A DNA stretch of 33,373 nucleotides, from NCBI GenBank assembly GCA_902464615.1, contig CABQKA010000014.1, positions 1 to 33,373 on the forward strand. Direction: 5' to 3'. The stretch's first letter is position 1. Every line of letters starts with the position of its first letter. Source of the DNA: an uncultured Prevotella sp. (GTDB lineage Bacteria; Bacteroidota; Bacteroidia; Bacteroidales; Bacteroidaceae). Positions 8,736-16,832 of the stretch are shown here, piece after piece. The translations under genes and the position numbers were made by a program. The notes beneath the pieces were generated by a model. The model saw only the letters and a program-made list of their open reading frames with translations, had not been told where the DNA came from and ran no database searches.

Positions 8736-11408
8736 CTACAGCTCGACCTGGATTTGCTGTCCGGTGTACACAATCTCCTTTTTAGCCTTCGTTTCCTTAA
8801 AGCCTACCCCCTTGCCCGGGCCTACTTTTACAATTTTCATCCTGCGCCGGGGGGCCAGACCGTCAAACGTGCCTTTCCTTTCTTCGACGGTCAACAGGTT
8901 CTCCCTGTCGTTCCACTTCAGTTTGAAAGTAGCGTAAGCCCCCTTCTCGTAATTGTAATTGTCGCCCTCGTCTTCGTAGACGGTATATTCCGCATCGGCA
9001 CCGGGATAAATCCGGATTTCCCATGCGCCGTCCGCCTTGTCGTTTACGTGCTCCTTCGGCCCGCACAGGGGAAGGATGCTCCCTTTCCTGACAAACAGCG
9101 GCATCTTCTCCAGGCTGACAGGTACTTCTACCGACGTGCCCCCGGCACTGGATTTCCCGGTCCAGAAGTCCACCCAGCCTTCTTCACATTCCGGCAGGTA
9201 GACCGAAGCGGACGTGGCCCCGGGCTGCAGCACCGGCGCCACGAGCAGCGAAGGGCCGAACATGTATTCGTATTTCTCCTCCATCGCCTTCCTGTCATGC
9301 GGGAAGTCGAAGACGAAAGGCCGCATGAGCGTGGAACCTTTGTACGTAATCCGGGCCGCCTCGGAATAGAGGTAGGGCAGCATGCGGTATCTGAAGCCCA
9401 GGTACTGTCTGGCTATCTTCTCTACCGTCCCGCCGTAGTTCCAGAATTCCGTATTGCTCATGTAGCCGTGCACCCTCAGCAAGGGCAGGAAGGTGGCCGT
9501 CTGGAGCCAGCGCACGAAGCACTCCTTGTACGCTTCATTGGTGTATTGGTCGCCCGGTCTGAAGAAGCCTCCTGCGTCGTACGTCCACCAGGGCAGTCCC
9601 GATGCCATGTAGTTCAGCCCGCCGGCTATCTGTCGGCGCAAGGTTTCCCAGTCGTGGCCCACGTCGCCCGACCATGTGGCGGCCGCATAGCGCTGCATGC
9701 CGGAGAAACCGCTCCGGGTCAGGATGAAGGCCCGGCGGCCGGGGTCGTCCTTCCGCAGCCCCTCATACACCGTCTTGTTCACGAAGAGCGGGTAGACGTT
9801 GCGCACCAGTTCGCCCTCCCATTGGCCGCCGTTGACCCTTCTGCCCACCAGGTCGTCGTTCTCCGGCTCGGTGGCGTCCTGCCACCAGGCGTCGATACGG
9901 AACGGTTTGAGCAAGCGTTCGCTGAAGTTTTTCCAGTAGAACCCGGCCGCGTCGGGGTTGAAGAAGTCTATCCATTCCGTGCCGGGTATGTAATATCCGT
10001 TCCGGGCCGCTTCCTTCCCGACCTCGCAGTTCGGGTCTATCTTGGACCACACCGAAATCATCAGGCGGAGGTCCATGTCGTGCAGGCTGTCCACCATGGC
10101 GGCCGGATCGGGGTAATTGTCCTCGTCGAACTGCATGGCATTCCAGCCATATTTCCCCCAATACAGCCAGTCCTGCACCATCATGTCTACCGGATAGTGC
10201 TCCTTCCGGAAACGGGCAGCCGTTTCCAGCAGCTCGTGCTGGGTGGAGAACCGCTCCCGGCAATGGATATAGCCCAATGCCCATTTGGGCACCAAGGGGG
10301 CGGCTCCCGTCAGGGTGCGGTAGGCACCGACCACTTCGTCGGCTGCCCCGGCGAACACCGTATAGTCCAGGCACTGGGCTACGGGCGAGCGGAACACGGT
10401 CTCGTCCTTTACCTTCCTGTAGTAGATGGAGGGCCGGTCTCCCGTCACGCCTTCCACGCACACGGTGTGCTTCCCTTCGCCCAGGTCGATCAGGAAGGAC
10501 GTCGTGCCGGGCAGCCAGATATTGTCCACGTTGACCACCGTCTTTCCGTCTACCTTTACGGAATGCTTCCGGGCCATGACCCTTCCCACGTCCATCAGCA
10601 AGGCGTATTTCCCGCCTTGGGCAATGTCCAGCGTGCCCGTGAACACGCCGGACTGGCGCTTCTCTTCCTTGGTGCCTTCCGTCGTGGAAACGTTCACGCG
10701 CTCCACGCTTCCCTCGCCGTCCGTTTCCGAAAGCAGCACCCTCTGGTCGGCCGGGTTGAAATAGGTCAGGCCGTAGTTGTGCCACAACAGGCCGTATCCC
10801 TTGTTGGAGAGGATGAAGGGGATGGATATCTGTGTGTTCAGCTGGGTGAGTTTGCGGCTCAGCCCCCTGATGTTCAGATAGCCGTCCTGGAACTGGCCCG
10901 TGCCGTAGATGTACTCGTCTTCGGGCGAGACAAAACTCTGCTGGACTTCCCAACTGGCAGTCCGGCCCAGCTCGTTGACAGTCACCGAACGCCCGCCCAC
11001 GGCCTCCTCCAGAATGGTGCGCCCGCTTTTGTCCAAGAAAGCCACATGCCCGTCCTCTTTGTCTACACAAGCCCTCAGTCGGGGCAGGTCGACCAGGATG
11101 AAGTGCAGCGAATCCTTGACGGCATAGGGAATTTCGGCATTCCCCTGGGGCAGGAAGATGTATTCAGGCAGCATGGCCTGGTTCGTACAGACATACTGCA
11201 CGCGGACCGCATTCCCGTGCAAGGGGGTCAGGAGCAGGTCGCCGTGCTCACATTCCATTTTAACCTGTCCGCCCAAGTCCTTCCAGCGCAGAATCTGTTC
11301 GCCGGCATCCTTTGTCCCGGCCGGGTAGCCCGGACAGACGCCCAGGTAACAGGCAGAGAGAAACAGGCCCAGGCATTTCAAATGGGGAGAAATGCTTTTG
11401 TAGTTCAT
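8736..11408 (-). CDS. GH31 alpha-xylosidase-like lipoprotein with PA14 domain
   Basis: This 890-aa enzyme belongs to GH31, retaining alpha-glycosidases. The N-terminus has a lipobox LSAC (Cys20), so it is probably anchored in the outer membrane. Order: N-terminal beta-sandwich, a PA14-like insert at about residues 240-345 (GVFTGTLDIAQGGKYALLMD to HTVCVEG), the catalytic barrel, and C-terminal beta domains. The nucleophile is Asp511 in WWQDATEPE and the acid/base is Asp582 in TWSGDVGHDWE. A PA14 insert at this place is known from GH31 alpha-xylosidases acting on xyloglucan oligosaccharides, so I favour alpha-xylosidase over alpha-glucosidase; this is inference from architecture. The gene appears to be its own transcription unit, with a -7 element at 11485-11492 and a hairpin after its stop. 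Confidence 0.9.
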   Translation of the reverse strand: MNYKSISPHLKCLGLFLSACYLGVCPGYPAGTKDAGEQILRWKDLGGQVKMECEHGDLLLTPLHGNAVRVQYVCTNQAMLPEYIFLPQGNAEIPYAVKDSLHFILVDLPRLRACVDKEDGHVAFLDKSGRTILEEAVGGRSVTVNELGRTASWEVQQSFVSPEDEYIYGTGQFQDGYLNIRGLSRKLTQLNTQISIPFILSNKGYGLLWHNYGLTYFNPADQRVLLSETDGEGSVERVNVSTTEGTKEEKRQSGVFTGTLDIAQGGKYALLMDVGRVMARKHSVKVDGKTVVNVDNIWLPGTTSFLIDLGEGKHTVCVEGVTGDRPSIYYRKVKDETVFRSPVAQCLDYTVFAGAADEVVGAYRTLTGAAPLVPKWALGYIHCRERFSTQHELLETAARFRKEHYPVDMMVQDWLYWGKYGWNAMQFDEDNYPDPAAMVDSLHDMDLRLMISVWSKIDPNCEVGKEAARNGYYIPGTEWIDFFNPDAAGFYWKNFSERLLKPFRIDAWWQDATEPENDDLVGRRVNGGQWEGELVRNVYPLFVNKTVYEGLRKDDPGRRAFILTRSGFSGMQRYAAATWSGDVGHDWETLRRQIAGGLNYMASGLPWWTYDAGGFFRPGDQYTNEAYKECFVRWLQTATFLPLLRVHGYMSNTEFWNYGGTVEKIARQYLGFRYRMLPYLYSEAARITYKGSTLMRPFVFDFPHDRKAMEEKYEYMFGPSLLVAPVLQPGATSASVYLPECEEGWVDFWTGKSSAGGTSVEVPVSLEKMPLFVRKGSILPLCGPKEHVNDKADGAWEIRIYPGADAEYTVYEDEGDNYNYEKGAYATFKLKWNDRENLLTVEERKGTFDGLAPRRRMKIVKVGPGKGVGFKETKAKKEIVYTGQQIQVEL

Positions 11409-11484
11409 AAAGGTAAATTGTAACGGTCAGAAACGGTCCGGCACCGGCCGGCGGCACACGGCCGCCCTTGCCGGTCTGGCATTA

Positions 11485-11492
11485 CAAAAGTA
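11485..11492 (-). promoter_or_regulatory. -7 element for the PA14-GH31 gene
   Basis: Minus-strand TACTTTTG fits TAnnTTTG, 76 nt before the GH31 start and just past the hairpin that closes the upstream gene. It sits in a short palindrome, ATTAC-TTTT-GTAAT. No good -33 TTG is seen. Confidence 0.4.
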
Positions 11493-11536
11493 ATACAAAA
11501 AAGCGAGACAGCGGGCAGGTCGCACGGAAATATGCG

Positions 11537-11585
11537 GGCAATCCCCGCCGCTTTGGACCTCTTGGTCAAAGCGGCGGGGATTGCC
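11537..11585 (-). terminator. Strong hairpin after the TonB-receptor-like gene
   Basis: Arms at 11537-11555 and 11567-11585 are a perfect 19-bp inverted repeat (GGCAATCCCCGCCGCTTTG and its complement). GACC/GGTC inside can extend it to a 4-nt loop, and CGCACGG (11521-11527) with CCGTGCG (11584-11590) forms an outer stem. It lies about 70 bp past the stop codon and separates this gene from GH31. There is no U-run on the minus strand. Confidence 0.65.
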
Positions 11586-11656
11586 GTGCGGCCGCCGTTG
11601 CGGCGGAAACATCGTGCGGCCGGCGTCTCTCTCCGCCGTGGGCCGCCGGTTGCGGG

Positions 11657-14587
11657 TCACTTCTTTTTGGGCAACACGCTGAGGCGGTAGATGGCGTGGA
11701 GCATGGCGTAGCGCGGGATGGTGTTGTACCACGTCTCGACGCGTCCCTGCCCGTTGAGCGTGCGGCGGATGGTGGAGAGCTGGCCGAGGAGGTCGAAGCC
11801 GTCGATCATCACGCTGAGCTTCCCCTTCAGGAAAGTCTTGGCCAGGCGGGCGTTCCACACGACGTCGGTCGTGTTCATCCCGGAGTCCTCGTAGCCGCGG
11901 CGCGAATAGACGGTCAGGTCCGTGTTCAGCTGGAAGCCGGCGGGCAGGTCGAGCTTGGCCGTGACGCCGTAGCTGAAGTCGGCGGCGTTGATTGTGGCAA
12001 AGTCCTCGCGGCGGCTGGTGGCGTGCGTCCAGGTGACGTTGCCCTTGGCGCCCAGCTGGTACTTCCCGATGCGGTAGTCCAGGCGCAGCCCCTGCGTGAG
12101 GTAGAGGTTGTGCACCGTGCTGCGGCGCGCGGCCTGCTCGCCCTCAATGCCGATGTAGTCCACGTTCTGGTTGAACGAGGCGCTGGTGCTCCCGTTGAGC
12201 GTCAGTCGGCGGGGCTTGTCCAGGGGTGTGCTGAAGTACATGTTGCCGCTGGCGTACCAGTTGCCGTTGACGTTTTCGGGCCGGTAAGTGCGGGCACCCG
12301 TGGCACGGTCGTAGACGTAGCCCATGGTGACGGCGTTCTGCGTGATGCCGTAGGCGGCGGAGAATTCCACGAGGTGCTGCGTGCCGGGCCGGTTCCACTG
12401 GTACCAGGTGTTGGCCGCGTGCTGCCAGGTCTGGCGCAGGCCGGGGTTGCCCAGCGTCACGGCCAGCGGGTTGCTGTCGTCCACGACGTCGATTTCGTAC
12501 GACTGCGCCGGGGCGTTGCTGCCCAGGGTGTACTGGAAGTGCCACGTGTGCGTGGCTATATGCTGCCCGTTCTCGTCGTTGACGTACCAGTTGTTGTGGA
12601 GGTTGAACGAGGGGCGGAAGTGGACGACGTGGCGCGTCAGGGCGGTGTCGACCACGGCGGGGCGCTCGTAGTCCAGGCGGTTGCGCTCGAAGACGAGCGG
12701 CAGGTCGATGGTAAACGTCCAGAAACTGTACATGAAAGGATTTCTCACGACCTGCACGCCGGCCGTATGCCAGTCGTTGCGCGCGGTGGTGTAGAGGCTG
12801 TTGCGCCCGTCGAGGGTCTGCTGCGCCCAGTCGGCCACGGAGGGCAGTGCGCCGGGAGCGTGTTCCGTATCGGCGCCCCACTCGTCGCCGAGCCAGTCGA
12901 GGCGCATCAGGCCGTTGTTGCTGCGCGCGTAGTTATAATTGTAGGCATAGTAGGGTTTAATCCACGCATTGTTGCCCACCAGAAGCCAGTAGGTAGCCTT
13001 GGCCGAGTAGGCATAGGAGCGGTGGGTCGTGGGGGCGTATTCGTTGCGGAAGTCGGTCGCGGCCGTGGCGTCCGCGGGGTAGTCGTAGAGGCGGTGGGTG
13101 AAGCGGCTGTAGGCGTTGTCGCCGTAGTTGCCGCTGGCCTCTATCTGGACGTGGTCCATGGAGTGGGGCACGTCGAACATCGAGTTGGCGTAAAGCCCCG
13201 TGTTCACCGCGTGTCCGCTGTATCGCTGGTCGGAGCGGTAGCGGTTGAGCGTGGCGGCCAGCACGCGGCTGTCCAGCCCCGGGCGGAACAGGCTGTCGAG
13301 CACGTCGCTGCCCATGTATTCGCCCGGGTCGGTGGCGAAGGTGCCGCTCAGCTGCCCTTCCGTCTGCCGCGTCTTCAGGTAGGTCAGCGAGGGCTGCACC
13401 GTCAGTTTCACTTTCTTCCAGTTGAAGTCCCAGGTGTGATAGGAGCCGAGCGAGACGTTGTGCGTGCGGTTGCGGTAGCTCGAGCGGCCATACGTGTCGC
13501 CGCCCTCCAGGAAGTTGACGCTCGTGGAGCGCTGGTCGAAGGCGTCGTCGCTGTGGCGCACTTCGGCGTTGCCCTGCAGCTTGAAGCGCTTGTTGCGGTC
13601 GTTGATGAGGTAGTCCGCGCCGGCGTGGCGCGTGGTGGTCAGGCCGTTGCCCGGCGATGGCGTCCACTCGCTGCCCTCGCCGGGCTTCGCGTACTCGTTG
13701 ACGTTGTTCACCGCGCCGAAGAAGGAAAGGCGGGAGTGGTTCGTGAAGCGCAGGGCGAAGAGGCGGGCCAGATAGCGCTCCTCCGTGCCGCCGGCCGCCT
13801 CGGCGTTGGCTATCCAGCCGATGGAGTACTGCTTCTTCAGCCGGACGTCCATCACCAGATGCTCGTCGCCCGCGTTGCGGCCTACCATCTCGCTCAAGCG
13901 GCCCGTCTTGTCGTAGACCTGCACGGTCTGCACGGCATAGGTGGGCAGGTTGTCGAGCATGATGGAGCGGTCGTTGCGAAAGAAGTCCTCCCCGTTAAGC
14001 AGCAGGCTTTCCACGTAGCGCCCGTTTACGAGGATGCGCCCGTCGTCCTTCAGCTCCACGCCCGGCAGCTGGCGGATGAGGGCGTCGAGCATCGAGCCTT
14101 CCTGCAACTGGAAGGCATCGGCGTTGAAGACCAGCGTGTCGCCCTTGCTGTAGAACTTCACCTTGGTCGCCGTGACCGTGGCCACCCCAAGCGTCTGCTC
14201 CTTGGGCTCGCGGGCCAGGTAGACGGGAGCATGGGGGATAGACCCTTCCCTCTTGTACAGTTTTTTGACTTCAACGCGGACTTCACGGGTCTGATAACCT
14301 TCTTTGGAAAACCGTAAAATATAGTTTCCTGTTTCTTTAAGTTCGGCCCACCACGCGGGCTGGACATCCGCAATACCATGATACCTGTCGGTAATCATGG
14401 AAAAATGTGGCACGCTGTCCTCTTTCATGATTTCGACCTTCACGCTGTCGAGCGGGGCGTGCAGGATGTTGTCGCCGACAAAACCATAAAGGACCCATTT
14501 TTTCCCCTCGTCCTGGGCATAAGAAGTACAGGGGATAAAAAACAAAGCGCTCAGGATGCCCAATAGTATGATGCCGCGTAGTTTCAT
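11657..14587 (-). CDS. TonB-receptor-like outer-membrane beta-barrel protein
   Basis: This 976-aa protein has a signal peptide (MKLRGIILLGILSALFF, ending near TSYAQ). An Ig-like or carboxypeptidase-regulatory-like domain follows (about 30-130), then a plug-like domain (about 135-260) with ATVTATKVKFYSKGDTLVF, LPGVELKDDGRILVNG and SLLLNGEDFF. A long barrel of alternating aromatic strands runs to the C-terminus, where RYAMLHAIYRLSVLPKKK ends the last strand. This is the CarboxypepD_reg / OMP_b-brl_3 type, related to TonB-dependent receptors but without a SusD partner. The same plug signature recurs in the partial gene at 30912. It follows the EEP gene by 97 bp with no promoter-like sequence between, so the two are probably co-transcribed. 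Cargo unknown. Confidence 0.87.
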   Translation of the reverse strand: MKLRGIILLGILSALFFIPCTSYAQDEGKKWVLYGFVGDNILHAPLDSVKVEIMKEDSVPHFSMITDRYHGIADVQPAWWAELKETGNYILRFSKEGYQTREVRVEVKKLYKREGSIPHAPVYLAREPKEQTLGVATVTATKVKFYSKGDTLVFNADAFQLQEGSMLDALIRQLPGVELKDDGRILVNGRYVESLLLNGEDFFRNDRSIMLDNLPTYAVQTVQVYDKTGRLSEMVGRNAGDEHLVMDVRLKKQYSIGWIANAEAAGGTEERYLARLFALRFTNHSRLSFFGAVNNVNEYAKPGEGSEWTPSPGNGLTTTRHAGADYLINDRNKRFKLQGNAEVRHSDDAFDQRSTSVNFLEGGDTYGRSSYRNRTHNVSLGSYHTWDFNWKKVKLTVQPSLTYLKTRQTEGQLSGTFATDPGEYMGSDVLDSLFRPGLDSRVLAATLNRYRSDQRYSGHAVNTGLYANSMFDVPHSMDHVQIEASGNYGDNAYSRFTHRLYDYPADATAATDFRNEYAPTTHRSYAYSAKATYWLLVGNNAWIKPYYAYNYNYARSNNGLMRLDWLGDEWGADTEHAPGALPSVADWAQQTLDGRNSLYTTARNDWHTAGVQVVRNPFMYSFWTFTIDLPLVFERNRLDYERPAVVDTALTRHVVHFRPSFNLHNNWYVNDENGQHIATHTWHFQYTLGSNAPAQSYEIDVVDDSNPLAVTLGNPGLRQTWQHAANTWYQWNRPGTQHLVEFSAAYGITQNAVTMGYVYDRATGARTYRPENVNGNWYASGNMYFSTPLDKPRRLTLNGSTSASFNQNVDYIGIEGEQAARRSTVHNLYLTQGLRLDYRIGKYQLGAKGNVTWTHATSRREDFATINAADFSYGVTAKLDLPAGFQLNTDLTVYSRRGYEDSGMNTTDVVWNARLAKTFLKGKLSVMIDGFDLLGQLSTIRRTLNGQGRVETWYNTIPRYAMLHAIYRLSVLPKKK

Positions 14588-14684
14588 GGCAGAAATGGTT
14601 AGTTATGAAATAAGAGAAACTGCAATGGGAAAGGGAGGCATGAGGATATGCCTAAAGAGGCCGCCAGGGAATGAATCAGCTATT

Positions 14685-15632
14685 TTACCTTTTCTTTCGA
14701 TTGGCTTTCCCTAAAGAGAATGTGGTCAGCACTAATCCGTGGTCGGACGCATAGAAGAACTGTTCGCCCTGGAAATCCAATGTGCCTGGCAAATCAGAGT
14801 TGTAGACTTCCGACTGGATGGCCTGGATATTTTTCCCCGTATAGTAAATGAAGTCTATTCGGTCCATGCGGTCTTTTATATCGTCGTCCGACCAATACCA
14901 GGTGGCCCCGATATTTTTTGCCGGGTCGGGGTTCAGTTCGCGGAAGCTGTCGATGAATCCGTTCTCCTGCATGACTTTGGACACCGTCCATTCCACGGTC
15001 TTTCCTCCGTGGTTGTATAAGTCGCGGGTGGAATCTACCCAATCCAGATGGGAGTGTATGTTGAAATCACCTCCCACGATGATAGGGATGCTGTCTGCCT
15101 CTGCCAGCATCGGGCGGAGCACGTTCATAATCTGTCTTATCTCGTCGTCGCGTGTGCCGGCATTGTCCCAAGCCAGAATCTCTTCCTCGGTCTTGTCGAG
15201 TGGAGCCAGACGCAGGTCCGGCAGATAGTGGAGCCAGACTGCAAAGGCACGCACGCGCTTTCCGTTCACATCCAGCTCTACTCCCCCAAAATTGAATGTC
15301 GGGATAGAATCAGGAAATGTCAAGGTCTTCACGATGGGATAACGGCTGTAAATGGACAGATTGTCCGACAACAGCCGGTGATAATACCCTAATCTGTCCG
15401 CGACTTTGTCCGAGCATCCGTAGGTCTCCACCATCATAATGACATCCGCGCCGCTTTTTTCCAATATTCCCATCGTGCCGGCACATCCTTTTTCCCCGTA
15501 TTGTTCTGCATGGCCCCGGTGCCATACGTTCCACGACAATACCTTTAATTTTTCCGGCTTGCTTTCCGCTGTTTTGATATTACCCGATGAGAGCAAAAGT
15601 AAGAGTCCATAAAAAAGAAATTTCCTGATCAT
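14685..15632 (-). CDS. Exported endonuclease/exonuclease/phosphatase-family protein
   Basis: This 315-aa protein belongs to the EEP superfamily of metal-dependent phosphodiesterases. Visible motifs in order are LSWNVW (metal-binding Asn35), MMVETYG (metal-binding Glu), the conserved GGDFNIHSHLDW, and SDHGLVLTTF at the end, carrying the catalytic Asp-His pair; all core residues are present. A hydrophobic N-terminus (MIRKFLFYGLLLLLSS) indicates export, so it probably hydrolyses a phosphodiester or phosphomonoester in the periplasm or at the surface. Substrate could be nucleic acid, lipid or inositol phosphate. It is driven by a promoter inside the direct repeat upstream (15747-15777) and likely forms an operon with the outer-membrane barrel gene. 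By eye its GC content is lower than that of its neighbours. Confidence 0.88.
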   Translation of the reverse strand: MIRKFLFYGLLLLLSSGNIKTAESKPEKLKVLSWNVWHRGHAEQYGEKGCAGTMGILEKSGADVIMMVETYGCSDKVADRLGYYHRLLSDNLSIYSRYPIVKTLTFPDSIPTFNFGGVELDVNGKRVRAFAVWLHYLPDLRLAPLDKTEEEILAWDNAGTRDDEIRQIMNVLRPMLAEADSIPIIVGGDFNIHSHLDWVDSTRDLYNHGGKTVEWTVSKVMQENGFIDSFRELNPDPAKNIGATWYWSDDDIKDRMDRIDFIYYTGKNIQAIQSEVYNSDLPGTLDFQGEQFFYASDHGLVLTTFSLGKANRKKR

Positions 15633-15746
15633 AATTTTTCAATGGCTCTTTAACGGCCCGTCTGTATGAAGTAAGTCTGCTTTTTCCGGCAGATACTTTT
15701 TGTACGATGAGCGTTGGTTTTTTATTTTAGATTCTTTGGTCAAGGA

Positions 15747-15777
15747 CAAAGCTATGCAATAAAATCAAAACGACCAA
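15747..15777 (-). promoter_or_regulatory. Promoter in repeat copy A, driving the EEP gene
   Basis: On the minus strand TTG (15775-15777), 20 nt of spacer, then TAGCTTTGTC (-7 core 15747-15754) match the Bacteroidetes housekeeping consensus. The predicted leader is about 105-110 nt. The same elements occur in copy B. Confidence 0.7.
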
Positions 15778-15844
15778 GTATATTTCCAAAAATCATGACA
15801 GAATGCTGCCTGCCACGTGTTTTTCTGTTGCTCTGGATAAAGCT

Positions 15845-15913
15845 CCACGTGGAAAAAGGGTCAGCCCCTGGTGCCTGCGGATGCGGCGCCAGGGGCTGAC
15901 TGTTTCCACGTGG
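15845..15913 (-). terminator. Terminator hairpin in repeat copy A
   Basis: Inner arms GTCAGCCCCTGG (15860-15871) and CCAGGGGCTGAC (15889-15900) pair perfectly and extend by four more pairs. On the minus strand the stem is followed by CCTTTTTCC. Outer arms CCACGTGGAAA (15845-15855) and TTTCCACGTGG (15903-15913) close a longer stem. It would end the transcript of the small lipoprotein gene. Confidence 0.75.
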
Positions 15914-16061
15914 CCGGGGCGGCAATGCCGCCTACGGGCCTGTTTCCATTAAATAAAAGCGGGCGGCGGGGTCACACTCACCGCGACGGGGCTACGGCCC
16001 ATGGAAGCCGCGGCTTTCGCAAGGAAGGCCCCGCCGCGCGTGGGAAGCGGTTGGCCCGCTT

Positions 16062-16436
16062 TCAATAAAAATACATCATCAGACACAGGGCCTCCGGATT
16101 CTCCGGGTCGGGCCAGGTCTGCAAATCGGCCAGTTTGTTGAGGTCCAAATAAACCTTAGTCCCCTCCGGCGTTGTAAAGCCGGTAGAAGAACTATAGATA
16201 TTACTGCCGTCCACTACCATGTAAGGTTTTGCAAAATCCAAAATCACAGCGTCCGTACCCCCAGCCACTAAATGCGAATCGCGGTATATCCAAACCTCGC
16301 TGTACGTCTCACTCTGCAATTTCTGGATAATCAAGTCCACGCTGTCCGGCACATACTCCTCGTCGTCCGAGCAGGAAACAAAACCCAACGGCACGGCCAG
16401 CAATAAGAACAGGCTGAATAAGAATTTGTTCATCAT
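16062..16436 (-). CDS. Small surface lipoprotein of unknown function
   Basis: This 124-aa lipoprotein has the signal MMNKFLFSLFLLLAVPLGF, a lipobox ending VSC (Cys22), and Ser-Asp-Asp-Glu-Glu directly after it, the acidic signature linked to surface export in Bacteroides. The remaining 100 or so residues look like a small mixed alpha/beta domain with no motif I recognise. Either of two ATGs (16436, 16433) may be the start. The gene is bracketed by the two 239-bp direct repeats: copy B supplies its promoter (about 145-nt leader) and copy A its terminator, so it is an isolated one-gene unit. Its base composition is AT-richer than the surrounding glycosidase genes. Confidence 0.75.
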   Translation of the reverse strand: MMNKFLFSLFLLLAVPLGFVSCSDDEEYVPDSVDLIIQKLQSETYSEVWIYRDSHLVAGGTDAVILDFAKPYMVVDGSNIYSSSTGFTTPEGTKVYLDLNKLADLQTWPDPENPEALCLMMYFY

Positions 16437-16587
16437 GATTTTGTTTATGAATAAGTGAATACTATTATTATAATGTAGGACCGGGTATCAGTGCTCCTTG
16501 ATTAGGATCTACAGCTTTGGCCATAGTCTTATCAAAAATAGAATACTACGTTTCATAGGCTAAAAGATTTAGATTCTTAGTCAAGGG

Positions 16588-16618
16588 CAAAGCTATGCAA
16601 TAATATCAAAACGACCAA
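16588..16618 (-). promoter_or_regulatory. Promoter in repeat copy B, driving the small lipoprotein gene
   Basis: On the minus strand TTG (16616-16618), a 20-nt spacer and TAGCTTTGCC (-7 core 16588-16595) give the same promoter as in copy A. Confidence 0.7.
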
Positions 16619-16685
16619 GTATATTTCCAAAAATCATGACAGAATGCTGCCTGCCACGTGTTTTTCTGTTGCTCTGGATAAAGCT

Positions 16686-16754
16686 CCACGTGGAAAAAGG
16701 GTCAGCCCCTGGTGCCTGCGGATGCGGCGCCAGGGGCTGACTGTTTCCACGTGG
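16686..16754 (-). terminator. Terminator hairpin in repeat copy B, ending GH3
   Basis: This is the same nested hairpin as in copy A: a stem of about 16 bp with one G-T pair, followed on the minus strand by CCTTTTTCC, enclosed by CCACGTGGAAA / TTTCCACGTGG. It lies about 80 bp past the GH3 stop codon. Confidence 0.75.
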
Positions 16755-16832
16755 CCGGAGCGGCAATGCCGCCAACGGGCCTGTTTCCATTAAATAAAAG
16801 CGGGCTACGCGCCGCACAGGGCCGGAGGCCGC

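Larger units (their letters stand above)
15726..15964. repeat. Direct repeat copy A (terminator-promoter cassette)
   Basis: This 239-bp segment is almost identical, in the same orientation, to 16568-16805; I count about five substitutions and one 1-bp indel. Each copy contains, read on the minus strand, a long hairpin terminator and then a Bacteroidetes-type promoter. Copy A lies between the small lipoprotein gene and the EEP gene. Three CACGTG motifs occur in each copy. No terminal inverted repeats or ORF suggest a transposon. Confidence 0.92.
16568..16805. repeat. Direct repeat copy B (terminator-promoter cassette)
   Basis: This 238-bp segment is the second copy of the 15726-15964 repeat, offset by about 842 bp. 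It lies between the GH3 stop codon (28 bp away) and the small lipoprotein gene. Differences from copy A are scattered single bases, for example in the GC-rich stretch after the outer hairpin arm, while both promoter and terminator elements are preserved. Confidence 0.92.

Noticed and set aside
8565..11423. Plus-strand open frame (952 codons) opposite the PA14-GH31 gene
   Set aside because: Antisense artefact; no recognisable domain.
11468..14317. Plus-strand open frame (949 codons) opposite the TonB-type barrel
   Set aside because: Antisense artefact; Val/Ala/Gly/His-rich with no motif.
15963..16037. GC-rich arms GCGGCGGGGTC and GGCCCCGCCGC as a further terminator of the small lipoprotein gene
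   Set aside because: One mismatch, a loop of about 50 nt and no U-run; the repeat-A hairpin is the better terminator.
15726..16805. Repeats interpreted as insertion-sequence ends or a CRISPR array
   Set aside because: Only two long copies, no terminal inverted repeats, no transposase, no regular short repeat-spacer pattern.
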